Assembly (NCBI GenBank): GCA_050010115.1 | Contig: JBEKLQ010000007.1 | Coordinates: 3,091 to 67,090 of the forward strand | Direction of reading: 5' to 3' | From: JAKACA01 sp050010115 | Lineage (GTDB): Bacteria; Actinomycetota; Acidimicrobiia; Acidimicrobiales; Bog-793 | Length of the DNA: 64,000 nt | In this document: piece by piece, positions 8,741-18,100 of the stretch | How positions within the stretch are numbered: the first letter of the stretch is position 1 | Layout: each line of letters begins with the position of its first letter | Position numbers and translations under genes: made by a program | Notes under the pieces: model-generated | The model's input: only the letters and a program-made list of their open reading frames with translations | Database searches by the model: none | What the model was told of the DNA's origin: nothing

Positions 8741-10244
8741 GGACTTTGCCGGCTGGGTTTCTCGGGAGGACATCGACGATCTCCAGCCGGCTCGGCAGCT
8801 TGAACCGGGCCAGGCTCTCGGTGGCGAACTCCCGCAGTTCCTCGAGCGTGAGCTCCGCGTCGCCTTGGAGCACGACTACAGCGGTCACCGCCTCTCCCCA
8901 ACGAGCGTCGGGCAACCCGATGACCGCCACATCGGCTACAGCCGGGTGCGTGTAGAGAATGCCCTCGACCTCGGCGGGGTAGACGTTCTCGCCTCCGGTG
9001 ATCACCATGTCCTTGATGCGATCGGCCACGAAGAGAAACCCGTCAGCGTCGAAGTAGCCCACATCTCCCGTGTGGAACCATCCCTCGGGGTCGATAGCGG
9101 CCCTGGTGGCCTCAGGCCGGTTCCAGTAGCCCTTCATCACGTTCGGGCCGCGAACGCAGATCTCGCCTCGAGCCTGGGGCTCGGTCACCACGTTGTCGTC
9201 GGAATCCAGCAGGCGCACGTCGATGAACATCGGGGCCCGGCCGGCCGAGCCCACCTTCGCCAGCGCGTGCTCTGGCGTGAGGAACGTCACGCACGGTGCG
9301 GTCTCGGTGAGGCCGTAGCCCTGGTTGACCTGGATGCCACGGCCGATGAAGAGCTTGATGAGCGCTTCGGGCACGGGGGCGCCGCCGCAGACGAAGCTCC
9401 TGACGGTGGTGAGGTCGGCGTCAGCGAAGTCGGGGTGCTGGCTCACGAATAGCAACATGGCCGGGACGGCGAACGCGACCGTGACGTCGTAGCGGGCGAT
9501 GTCCTCGAGGAACTTCCCCGGATCGAAGCTGCGGTGCAGGACGTTCTCAGCGCCCTTCATCCAGGCCTGCAAGGTCGTGACATTGAGGCCGCCGATATGG
9601 AACAGCGGTGCCACCACGAGCGAGACGTCGTTCTCCAGCAGGTCGGTGAGGAGCAACGCCGTCGTGTTGTTCCACCAGAGATTGGCGTGGGTGAGCATCG
9701 CTCCCTTCGGCCGGCCGGTCGTGCCCGACGTGTACATGATCAAGGCGACCTCGTCGGGGTCGACGGGCTCGCGAAGCGCCGGCGCGCCAGCTGCTGACTC
9801 AGCCTCGGCCCTGGCTGGGGCGAGGGTCGTCCACCCTTCGGCGGCACTCTCGGAGGCCAGGTACCGCTGGCACGGCAGCTCGTCGCGGACGGAGTCGATC
9901 GCGGCTCGGAGCATGTCGTCGGCGACGATCGTATGCACGCCGGCGTCGTTGATGATGAAACTCAGCTCTGGCGGGGTCAGCCGGAAGTTGAGCGGCACGA
10001 AGATGGCGCCGAGACGGGCGGCAGCGAACAGCGTCTCGAAGAACGCGGGGTGGTTCAGCCCGAGGAAGGCGACGCGGTCTCCATGCCGCACTCCCCCCTC
10101 GCGCAACGCCGCCGCGACGTGGTCGATCCGCTCGAGCATCGTTGCGTACGACCACGTCTCGCCTTCGAACGTGAGGCAGCGGCGGTTCGGCGTGAGCTTC
10201 ACGCGCTCTTCGAACCATCCGCCCAGCGTGATGTCAACAGCCAT
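8709..10244 (-). CDS. Long-chain/medium-chain acyl-CoA synthetase (AMP-binding enzyme)
   Basis: 511 aa ANL-superfamily ligase converting a carboxylic acid plus CoA and ATP to acyl-CoA. Motif A3 is MYTSGTTGRPKGAMLTH. The GYGLTETAP adenine-binding motif, GWFHTGDVGYFDADGFLFV with its hinge VADRIKDMVITGGENVYPAEVE, and the catalytic Lys near the end in RNPAGKVLKFDLR are all present, so it should be active. ATG 10244 (AVDITLGGWFEERV) has a GGAGG seven bases upstream; the frame extends further but without support. Similar to FadD-type fatty acid or aromatic acid ligases. It lies downstream of the dioxygenase remnant and ACT gene on the same strand. Confidence 0.9.
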   Translation of the reverse strand: MAVDITLGGWFEERVKLTPNRRCLTFEGETWSYATMLERIDHVAAALREGGVRHGDRVAFLGLNHPAFFETLFAAARLGAIFVPLNFRLTPPELSFIINDAGVHTIVADDMLRAAIDSVRDELPCQRYLASESAAEGWTTLAPARAEAESAAGAPALREPVDPDEVALIMYTSGTTGRPKGAMLTHANLWWNNTTALLLTDLLENDVSLVVAPLFHIGGLNVTTLQAWMKGAENVLHRSFDPGKFLEDIARYDVTVAFAVPAMLLFVSQHPDFADADLTTVRSFVCGGAPVPEALIKLFIGRGIQVNQGYGLTETAPCVTFLTPEHALAKVGSAGRAPMFIDVRLLDSDDNVVTEPQARGEICVRGPNVMKGYWNRPEATRAAIDPEGWFHTGDVGYFDADGFLFVADRIKDMVITGGENVYPAEVEGILYTHPAVADVAVIGLPDARWGEAVTAVVVLQGDAELTLEELREFATESLARFKLPSRLEIVDVLPRNPAGKVLKFDLRDRFG

Positions 10245-10312
10245 AGCGACCTCCGTTTCTTCGGCGTTCATATTGCTATATCGGCGGCGTCGCCGGCGCC
10301 GCCACTCCTGGA

Positions 10313-10668
10313 TCACGGGAACAGCAGCGGGTTCCTCGCCGATGCCGCCAGCCCACCGGGCGCGAGTCCCTTCAGCCAGGCGGCGAGGTCGAACGGCTGC
10401 AGGTCGTCTGCGGGCTCGCTCACCCGGGCGCCGTCACCGAAGTAGATGACCGTCATCACCGGACGGTGACCGGCAGTCGGGTTGGCCAGCGCCCGGTGCA
10501 ACGTCCAGCCGGCGTGGAAGGTCGCGTCGCCGACTGCGAGCGCACCGTGGCTCGTCGTGAGAATGCTCCGGTCGCGCACGGCCGCAGTCGAACCCGCGGT
10601 TCCACGGGTGTCGCAGAGCGTCATCAGGCAGTGTCGGCGTCCGCTCCACCCTCGGTGATGGTACTCAT
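10313..10668 (-). pseudogene. Phytanoyl-CoA dioxygenase (PhyH) family remnant, internal deletion plus frame change
   Basis: The readable C-terminal piece (10313-10624) is VGDATFHAGWTLHRALANPT-HRPVMTVIYFGDGARV, the distal-His segment of PhyH-family Fe(II)/2-oxoglutarate oxygenases. The upstream HxD iron ligands and most of the double-stranded beta-helix (normally about 270 aa) are absent. An ATG at 10668 overlaps the stop of the ACT gene (ATGA) and starts MSTITEGGADADTA. That reading stops after 14 codons at TGATG, where the C-terminal frame begins. In the C-terminal frame, coding-like sequence (YEYHHRGWSGRRHC) continues upstream of ATG 10624. This fits a gene that lost its middle. The short 103-aa frame could still be translated. 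Confidence 0.6.
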
Positions 10669-11423
10669 AGCCACGCCGGCTGTTCGGGGACGCCCGCCGC
10701 CTCTCGGGTCAGCCGAAGGCACCCATCGCCCGCCTTGGTAGTCACTGCCGGATGAGTCGCCCTCCGTGAGGCGAGCGCGAGGTCACGCCACCTGCCGTCG
10801 GCGATCCGGCACAGCTGTTGGAGCTGGCGTCTCTCGCGGCTGCGAAACGGCGGCCCATCCCGCCCGGCGACCACGATCAGCTCGGCGGAGCCGAGGGATG
10901 CCCACGCGAGGTCGCGCGGACCTGCCAGCTCGCCGTCCGAACGCATGGTCTGCCCGGCACTGGCTCCGGCGACGAAGACCGCAAGCCACTCCGCTGCCGG
11001 TGGCGCTCCAGCGGTGGCGACGATGACTGGACCACCCGTCGGAAGATCGACAGCTGCCGCCCAGTCGCAGGAGAACACCGAGCAGACGCCGCGTACCAGC
11101 GCCGCCTCCAGCTCCGAGCAACTGGCGCCCTCCGTGAGCGACACGGCGACGTCGAGGACGTCCGAGGCCGGGTGGGGACTGCGGGACACGATCTCGCGCA
11201 CATCCTCCACGTCCACACCACTGAGCGATCCGACGGCATCGACGAGCAGTCCCGCCGTCAGTCCGTCCGACACGTCGACTGTGAGCTCGTCCACCGCCCG
11301 GGCGCCGTCACGTTCGAGGATGTCGATGCCGACGAGGTCTGCCCCGACCTCCCCAATACGGGTGGCCAGCGTTCCGAGCGACCCGGGTCGGTCCGCTAGC
11401 CAGACCCTGAGCACGTACCTCAT
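10665..11423 (-). CDS. ACT-domain protein with GAF-like C-terminal region
   Basis: 252 aa. Residues 1-75 form an ACT domain (MRYVLRVWLADRPGSLGTLATRIGEVGADLVGIDILE), the fold that binds amino acids as a regulatory module. The remainder (about 90-230: LEAALVRGVCSVFSCDWAAAV...AELIVVAGRDGPPFRSRERRQLQQL) resembles a GAF sensor. There is no enzyme domain or DNA-binding motif, so it is probably a small-ligand sensor or regulator. ATG 11423 is preferred because the ACT motif starts there; the frame is open further upstream. Its stop overlaps the start of the broken dioxygenase gene. 244 bp separate it from the divergent permease gene; I see no clear operator there. Confidence 0.65.
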   Translation of the reverse strand: MRYVLRVWLADRPGSLGTLATRIGEVGADLVGIDILERDGARAVDELTVDVSDGLTAGLLVDAVGSLSGVDVEDVREIVSRSPHPASDVLDVAVSLTEGASCSELEAALVRGVCSVFSCDWAAAVDLPTGGPVIVATAGAPPAAEWLAVFVAGASAGQTMRSDGELAGPRDLAWASLGSAELIVVAGRDGPPFRSRERRQLQQLCRIADGRWRDLALASRRATHPAVTTKAGDGCLRLTREAAGVPEQPAWL

Positions 11424-11667
11424 CACAGTGTGGACGCTACGCCTGCAATGTGAATGGAGCGTTGCGTACGTGCGAACGGTGTAGGAACTCTGGCCACTCG
11501 CGACGACGAGCGTGCCGCGGGCGTGGATCTCGGACGACACCGACTCCAAATAGGGCACAAGGACTCTACAGACGGCGCGGACGAAGAGCACATCCTATTA
11601 TTCGAAGGAAGATCCGCGATCCAGGGGACCCACCGGGTATCCCGTCTGGCACGAGGGAGGTCCGGCG

Positions 11668-13218
11668 ATGGCCGAGGGCACGGGTGTTGCGACGGGCAAC
11701 GGCAGCGGTAAAACGCGGGGCGGGGCCCTGAGCCTCGATGCCGCTCCGGTGGCGGAGGGCTACGAAGCGTTCAAGCTGGAGCAACGTGGCATCGAGTTGA
11801 TTCCCAAGGTGGACAGGAAGATGCGCCCCTCGGGTCTCTTCTGGATGTGGGCCGGGGCGATCTGGAACGTCGAGTTCCTCGTCTACGGCGCCCTCATGCT
11901 CTACTTCGGGCTCTCGTTCTGGCAGGCGGTGCTGGCCATCCTCGTCGGCAACCTCTTCTACGCGTTCCTCGGGTGGGCGAGCCTCCCTGGACCTGAGACG
12001 GGTACCACGGCGTTCATGGTCAGTCGAGCCCCCTTCGGTCGCAACGGCAACCGTGCCCCTTCCCTCTTCAACTGGATCACTCAGGTCGGCTTCGAGGTCG
12101 AAGGCATCGTCCTCATCGTGCTCATCATCGAGGCGATGTTCAGCAGAGAGGGAACGTTCCTCGATACTGGTGCGAAGGTCGCCGTGATCATCCTCGCGGT
12201 AGCCGTTCAGTTCATCGTGCCCTTCCTCGGCCACGCGACGATCATCAAGGTGCTGCGCTACCTGTCGTTCGTGTTCATCGTCGTCTTCGTCATCATGGCA
12301 GCCCTCGTCATCCCGCACGCCCACCTGAGCAGCTTGCACCAGCACGCCTCATGGTGGATCTGGACGACCGGGCTCGTGCTCATCGTCTCCGCCGGCGGGC
12401 TCGGCTGGACCGAGAACGCCGCCGACTACTCGCGTTACCTTCCCCGCGACACGCCCAAGGCGAAGACTTTCTGGTCCGCAGCGCTCGGAGGGGCGATCCC
12501 CTCCATCCTGCTCGAGCTCCTCGGGGCCGCTGCCTATCTCATCAGTCCGAAGGCCATCGCAGTCACGGGTCTTCCATCGTCGTTCGCCAGCTGGTTCTTC
12601 TGGCCGTTCCTGATCCTCGCGCTCCCGCAGCTGTTCGCAATCAACAGCATCGACATGTACTCCTCGGGTGTCACGCTGCAGGCGATCGGAATCCCGCTAA
12701 AGCGGTGGGGCTGCGTGGTCATCGACACCGTCATCTCCGGCGCGGTGACGGCGCTCGTGATCTTCAAGGGCAACTTCTACACGGACCTCTCGGGTTTCCT
12801 CGACTACATCGTGGTGTGGCTCGGACCCTGGTTCGGCGTCCTCATAGTCGACTACATGCTTCGTCGGGGCCGCTACGACCTCGTTTCGCTGGCTGCCAAG
12901 CGAGGCGGTATCTACTGGCGTGACGGTGGCTTCAACTGGAGGGCGCTCCTGTCCCTGGCGCTCGGCATGTTCGCAGCGATGATGTGGATCGATGCCGCCT
13001 TCTACGTGCCGGCCTACACCGGGCCGCTTTCGAACGGCACGCATGGCGCTGACTTCAGCTGGCTCTTCGGGTTGATCGTCGCCGGCGTTGTCTATGGTTT
13101 CCTGTCAATCCAGACCATCCGCAAGGAGACACTGCTTACTTCGGAGCCGTTGGAGCCGCTTACTTCGGAGCCGTTGGAGCCGCTTACTTCGGAGCCGTTG
13201 GAGCCGCCCCGCGCGTAG
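11668..13218 (+). CDS. NCS1-family permease (cytosine/purine/allantoin type)
   Basis: 516 aa with about twelve hydrophobic helices from residue 50 on. IPKVDRKMRPSGLFWMWAGAIWNVEF and GPETGTTAFMVSRAPFGRNGNRAPSLFNWI match the substrate-site region of NCS1 nucleobase/hydantoin/thiamine symporters. GGLGWTENAADYSRYLPRDTPKAKTFW is the typical CodB-like helix 6 loop. ATG 11668 is preceded by GGGAGG. The cytoplasmic C-tail ends in three TSEPLEPL copies encoded by a 24-bp tandem repeat. A role in nucleobase or hydantoin uptake would fit the purine/hydantoin genes at the right end, but that is inference. Confidence 0.88.
   Translation: MAEGTGVATGNGSGKTRGGALSLDAAPVAEGYEAFKLEQRGIELIPKVDRKMRPSGLFWMWAGAIWNVEFLVYGALMLYFGLSFWQAVLAILVGNLFYAFLGWASLPGPETGTTAFMVSRAPFGRNGNRAPSLFNWITQVGFEVEGIVLIVLIIEAMFSREGTFLDTGAKVAVIILAVAVQFIVPFLGHATIIKVLRYLSFVFIVVFVIMAALVIPHAHLSSLHQHASWWIWTTGLVLIVSAGGLGWTENAADYSRYLPRDTPKAKTFWSAALGGAIPSILLELLGAAAYLISPKAIAVTGLPSSFASWFFWPFLILALPQLFAINSIDMYSSGVTLQAIGIPLKRWGCVVIDTVISGAVTALVIFKGNFYTDLSGFLDYIVVWLGPWFGVLIVDYMLRRGRYDLVSLAAKRGGIYWRDGGFNWRALLSLALGMFAAMMWIDAAFYVPAYTGPLSNGTHGADFSWLFGLIVAGVVYGFLSIQTIRKETLLTSEPLEPLTSEPLEPLTSEPLEPPRA
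13135..13206 (+). repeat. 24-bp tandem repeat, three exact copies, at the permease C-terminus
   Basis: The unit starts CTTACTTCGGAGCCGTTGG and recurs at 13135, 13159 and 13183, ending just before the stop codon. It adds Thr-Ser-Glu-Pro-Leu-Glu-Pro-Leu copies in frame, so copy-number change would alter only tail length. Confidence 0.95.
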
Positions 13219-13387
13219 CCGGCTCCGGCACATGCCGGCGGAAGTGGCCGGATGACGCTGTCCCCTGCGGGACACTGCCGATGCAGCGAATCAACCGGGC
13301 GAGGTGCGTCACTGATGCTTTGTTGTCGACCACGGCGCGACCGCAACGTCTCGGCCGAGGTGGGCCGGTGGCTCGCTCGAGCCGGGC

Positions 13388-14149
13388 TCATCGACCCTGA
13401 GGAGCCCGCCCCCGACTCCGAGCACGAGGCCGGGACGGAACTGGGCTGATGATGGCCAGGCCGATCTCCTCCCCGGTCAGCCGCAGCGACTGATCGAAGA
13501 AACCCTCGCGATCCTCCACCACCCCGACCAAGTGCCCGAACAGCTCGAAGCTCACGATCCCGAATATCTGCGTCCAGGCCATCAGCGCCCTCACGACGAG
13601 TTGCGCAGGCACTCCACCCATGGCCTCGGCGGCGATCCGCTTGGCTTCCCGGCGGAGCTGGGGCGGCGTCGGGGGCAAGTCGGGCGGCGCCACGAGTGCG
13701 CCCGCCCAGTACGCGTCCGCCACCAGGCCGGCCAAGATGAGCGTGACACGGCTCGCCGGCACGATCGTCTCTGACGGCGCGCGGTACCCGGGCACCGGCG
13801 ACCCGTACACGAGGGCGTACTCGTGGGGGTGCTCGAGCGCCCACCGGCGAATGGCCCGGCCGATCGCCATCCAGCGGGCCTCGTGGTCTCCATGGTCGCA
13901 TGATCGGTCCGCAGCCTCCGCGGCGGCGCCGATGGCATCGTAGGCGTCGATGATGAGCGCCGTCAGCAAGTCGTCCCTCGACGCGAAGTACCGGTAGAGG
14001 GCGGAGGAGACCATCCCGAGCTCCCGCGCCACCGCGCGGAGCGACAGGGCCGGGGCACCCTCGACAGCCAGCTGCCGCCGGGCCTCGTCCTTGATCTCCC
14101 GCGTGAGCTCAGCGCGAATGCGAGCGCGAGCAGTTGTCGGAGCGTCCAC
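13388..14149 (-). CDS. TetR/AcrR-family transcriptional regulator
   Basis: 253 aa. The N-terminal helix-turn-helix is LSLRAVARELGMVSSALYRYFASRDDLLTALI (about residues 36-67), the canonical TetR signature. The C-terminal ligand domain has WALEHPHEYALVYGSPVPGY, typical of the TetR_C_33/WHG subgroup. It starts at GTG 14149 and ends in a basic Arg-rich tail. It is divergent from the methyltransferase gene (105 bp apart) and convergent with the permease, and may control one or both. No clear operator is visible in the shared region. Confidence 0.88.
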   Translation of the reverse strand: MDAPTTARARIRAELTREIKDEARRQLAVEGAPALSLRAVARELGMVSSALYRYFASRDDLLTALIIDAYDAIGAAAEAADRSCDHGDHEARWMAIGRAIRRWALEHPHEYALVYGSPVPGYRAPSETIVPASRVTLILAGLVADAYWAGALVAPPDLPPTPPQLRREAKRIAAEAMGGVPAQLVVRALMAWTQIFGIVSFELFGHLVGVVEDREGFFDQSLRLTGEEIGLAIISPVPSRPRARSRGRAPQGR

Positions 14150-14253
14150 GGTTCATTGTGGCACATACCGAGAGCAATGCTCATGATTCAGCGCACCGAT
14201 CTCGCGAGACGCTTGGAAGCGCCGCTACTCTCCAGACGGGAGAGGAGCGTGCG

Positions 14254-15096
14254 ATGGCAGATCAGTCACAGCGGGCGCTGTCCTTTGGGGCGGTCGCCGA
14301 GAGCTACGACCGCTACCGTTCGGGTCCGGTGCCCGAAGTGGCGGACTGGCTCCTCCCGCCGCAGGCGCAGGTGGTCGTGGATCTCGGAGCTGGAACCGGA
14401 GCGCTGACCCGCCTGCTCGTCGGTCGGGTTCGCCAGGTTTTCAGTATCGAGCCGGATGCGCGGATGCGCGACGTCCTCGCCCGGCGGTGTCCGCAAGCGA
14501 CTGCGCTCGAGGGCCGCGGCGATGCCATACCCCTCGACGACGGCGTCGCCGACGCGGTCCTGGTGTCGTCCGCCTGGCACTGGATGGACGTCGAGCCCAC
14601 GCTGGTGGAAATTGGCCGCGTCCTTCGTCCACGCGGGCGCCTCGGAGTCGTCTGGGCGGGACCCGACCGCTCGGTCCGGTGGTTCAGCCAATGGATCCGC
14701 CGCGCCAGGGACACGAGCGGTGTCTCGGCTGAGACGCTAGAGGCGCTGATCGGCGATGCGGATGGCGAGACCGGTGGCCAGACGGATGGCGAAGCCGGTG
14801 ACACCGCGGGGAGGAACCCATCCGGATACGAGCGCAATCGTCTCGAGCTCCCGGCGGGCGCTCCCTACGCCCAACCCGAGTTCACCGAGATTCGCTGGTC
14901 GAGAACGATGACCATCGATGACCTCGTCGGCCTCGCCGGCACCTATAGCCGGCTCATCACGCTCCCCGCGGACGTGCGCACCCAAGTCCTGCAGCGCGCC
15001 CGCTCCTGGCTCGAGAGCCAGCCGGAGCTCGCCGAGGCCGAGCAGGTCGAGCTCCCTTTCCGAGCGGTGTGCTGGCGCACCGACCGGCTGAGCTAA
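14254..15096 (+). CDS. Class I SAM-dependent methyltransferase
   Basis: 280 aa. FGAVAESYDRYRSG opens the fold, motif I is VVVDLGAGTGALTRLL (about 39-54), then FSIEPDARM (acidic loop), and ADAVLVSSAWHWMDVEP and VLRPRGRLGVVWAG for motifs II and III. This matches the Methyltransf_11/25 group of small-molecule methylases. A low-complexity Gly/Asp/Glu insert (DADGETGGQTDGEAGD, about 168-185) is encoded by a partly duplicated stretch. ATG 14254 follows AGAGGAG. Its 3' end faces that of the large GDH gene with 17 bp between stops. Confidence 0.85.
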   Translation: MADQSQRALSFGAVAESYDRYRSGPVPEVADWLLPPQAQVVVDLGAGTGALTRLLVGRVRQVFSIEPDARMRDVLARRCPQATALEGRGDAIPLDDGVADAVLVSSAWHWMDVEPTLVEIGRVLRPRGRLGVVWAGPDRSVRWFSQWIRRARDTSGVSAETLEALIGDADGETGGQTDGEAGDTAGRNPSGYERNRLELPAGAPYAQPEFTEIRWSRTMTIDDLVGLAGTYSRLITLPADVRTQVLQRARSWLESQPELAEAEQVELPFRAVCWRTDRLS

Positions 15097-15133
15097 ACGA
15101 TCGGCCGGCTGGACTACACGATCGGCCGGCTGG
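15097..15133. repeat. 16-bp direct repeat (21-bp period) across the gdhB stop
   Basis: ACGATCGGCCGGCTGG occurs at 15097-15112 and 15118-15133. The right copy encodes the last residues of the glutamate dehydrogenase (SRPIV) and the left copy lies between the convergent stop codons, as if the gene's end had been duplicated past its stop. Confidence 0.85.
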
Positions 15134-18100
15134 CCTGCACGAGGCCGCGGATCTCGCGCAACGCCACCGACAGCGCCGCCAAGTCCGCGCGACCGCTCGC
15201 GACAATGCCGTGGATCGCCACCAGGCAGCGATCCGCCACGCTGCCGATCTCCGACAGCCACCGCGCGACGTGCTCGACGCCGCTCATACCGGGCTCGCCC
15301 AGCCGCAGCACCTCGGACGTGATCGAGGCCCTCGCCGAGTACAGATCCTCGCGGACGGCGGCCCGAGCCAGCGCCTGCCAGCGATCATCCCGCGGCAACG
15401 CCACGATCCGCGCCAGCAGCCAGTCGAGCAAGAGGGGCTCTCCGAGGGCGAAGTACACCGACGCCGTGGCCTCCAGGTCGCGCGAGGCAGCACGGGCGAT
15501 GTCGCTCAAATCGAGCCCCGCGAACAGCGCCGGTAGCTCAGCGATCCGCCGCGCCAGCTCCTCCGGGACACCAGCGGCGACGTTGCGCTTGGTCGCGGAC
15601 TCCTGCCAGGCTGTGTCGGCTGGCCCGACCAAGCCAGGCAGGTGGTCGGCGAGCAGAGCGAGGCCGTCCGCGAAGTCCGACACCGTGGCTGCTACGTCCA
15701 GCGGGTGCCGGCGATGGCCGAGCAGCCACCGGCTGGCCCGCTCCACCAGTTTTCGGGCTTCGAGGAACAGCTCGATCTGAACCGCCGAGGAGACCCTCGA
15801 ATCGAGGGCCTCGATGTCCGACCAGACCTCGTGCATCCCGAACATCTCCCAAGAGGCGAGGTGCGCTCTCGTGATATCGGAAGTACTGCTCCCGGTCTCC
15901 TCCGCCAACCGGAAGACGAAAGTCGTGCCGCTCCGGTTCACCATGTTGTTCGTGATCCGGGTAGCGATGATCTCCCGCCGCAGCCGGTGGCGGCCCAGCT
16001 GCTCCAGGTGCCGCTCGCGTAGCGCTGCCGGGAAGTAACGCTCCAGCTCCTTCGAGCAAAACGGATCCTCGGGCAGGTCGGACGCCACCAGGTCGGTGAA
16101 GATCGCGCTCTTCGCATACGCGAGCACCACGGCGAGTTCCGGCATCGTGAGGGCGTGCCCCGAACTGGCCCGTGCGCGCAACTCCTCGTCGGATGGCAGG
16201 TACTCGAGCTCCCGGTTGAGCCCCGCCCGCTCCAGCGCCGTGAGCCCCCGAGCGTGCACGTCGAGCATGCTCAAGGCCTGCGAGGCGGCGTTGTACAGCG
16301 CCCGCGTCTGCGCCTCGTTGTCCTCGAGCACGTGCACCGCCACGTCGTCCACCATCTCGGCGAGCAACTCGTCGCGCTGTCGCCTCGTCATCGCGCCATC
16401 GGCGATGACTTGCCCGAGCAGGATCTTGATGTTCACCTCGTGGTCCGACGTGTCGACTCCGGCAGAGTTGTCGATGGCGTCGGTGTTGATACGGCCGCCC
16501 TCCATGGCGAATTCGATGCGGCCGCTCTGGGTGAGGCCCAGGTTGCCCCCTTCGCCCACAACCCGGCAGCGCAGCTCCGGCGCGCTGATCCGGACGTTGT
16601 CGTTGGCCTTGTCACCGGCGTCTGCGTTCGTCTCTTCGGAGGATTTCACGTACGTCCCGATCCCACCATTCCAAAGCAGGTCGACCGGTGCCTTCAAGAT
16701 CGCTTTCACCAGCTGGTCCGGCTGGAGCGAGTCCTCTTCGATGCCGAGTACGGCTTGCACCGGCGCGCTGACGGGGATGCTCTTTGCAGTTCGGGGAAAC
16801 ACCCCTCCGCCAGGCGAGATCAAGGCCGGGTCGTAGTCGGCCCACGACGATCGGCGCAGGCCGAACAACCGCTGACGTTCCGTGAACGAGACCTCCGGAT
16901 CCGGGTCCGGGTCCAGGAACACATGCCGGTGGTCGAACGCCGCCACCAGCTTCAGATGGCGCGACAGCAACATCCCGTTGCCGAATACGTCACCGGACAT
17001 GTCACCGATCCCGACGACCTCGAGCGGCACGGTGTCGGCATCGATGCCGAGAGCGCGGAAGTGCCTGCGTACCGAAACCCACGCACCTCGGGCGGTGATC
17101 CCCATGGCCTTGTGGTCGTAACCTGACGATCCGCCAGACGCAAAGGCGTCGCCGAGCCAGAACCCGTACTCCTCCGAGATGGCGTTGGCGATGTCGGAGA
17201 ACGTCGCCGTCCCCTTGTCGGCTGCGACGACGAGATAGGGATCGTCGCTGTCACGGCGGACGACCCGCGAGGGCGGAACGACCTCGCCACCGACCAGGTT
17301 GTCGGCAAGGTCGAGCAACCCCCGGACGAAAGTCTGGTAGCAGGCAATCCCTTCGGCTTGCACCGCGTCGAAGTCGCCGACCGGTGGCGACTTCACGACG
17401 AAACCCCCCTTCGCCCCTCCAGGCACGATCACCGCGTTCTTGACAGCCTGTGCTTTCATCAGACCGAGGATCTCCGTGCGGTAGTCCTCCGGGCGGTCGG
17501 ACCAGCGGATCCCTCCACGGGCCACCTTCCCGGTCCGCAGGTGGACGCCCTCGACCCTGGGTGAGTAGACGAAGGTCTCGAACATCGGCCGCGGCAGGGG
17601 CGCGTCGGGGATGAGGTTCGGATCGAGCTTGATGGACAGCCACGGCTTGGGGCCGCCGGCCTCCGTTCGTTGGAAGAAATTCGTCCGCAGGCTCGCCCTC
17701 ACGGCGCCGAGCATCCGCCGGAGTGCCTGGTCCTCGTTCAGGTTCAGGACCGAGTCGAGGCCCCGCTCGAGTTCGGTCACAAGCTGCTTGGTCGTGAGCT
17801 CGCGCTCATCCCCGCCGAGCACGAAGTCCGGATCGAAGTACGTGCGGAACAGCTGTACGAGCTGACTGGCGATCGTCGGGTTGTTCGCCAACGTCGAAGC
17901 GATGTACTCGGTGCTGAACGTGGTACCTGCCTGTCGGAGATACCGGGCGTAGGCCCGGAGGACGGTCACCTCGTCGATGTCCAAGCCGGCTCGCAGCACC
18001 AGCCGGTTAAACGCGTCGTTGCCGACTTCTCTGCGCCACACCTGGAGGAATGCCTCGCGGAAACGGACCCGCACCTCGTCGGACTCGAGATCGGCCGGAT

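Noticed and set aside
7671..9452. 593-codon plus-strand frame
   Set aside because: Out-of-frame over the CrtI-like gene and antisense to the acyl-CoA synthetase; Ser/Arg/Pro-rich.
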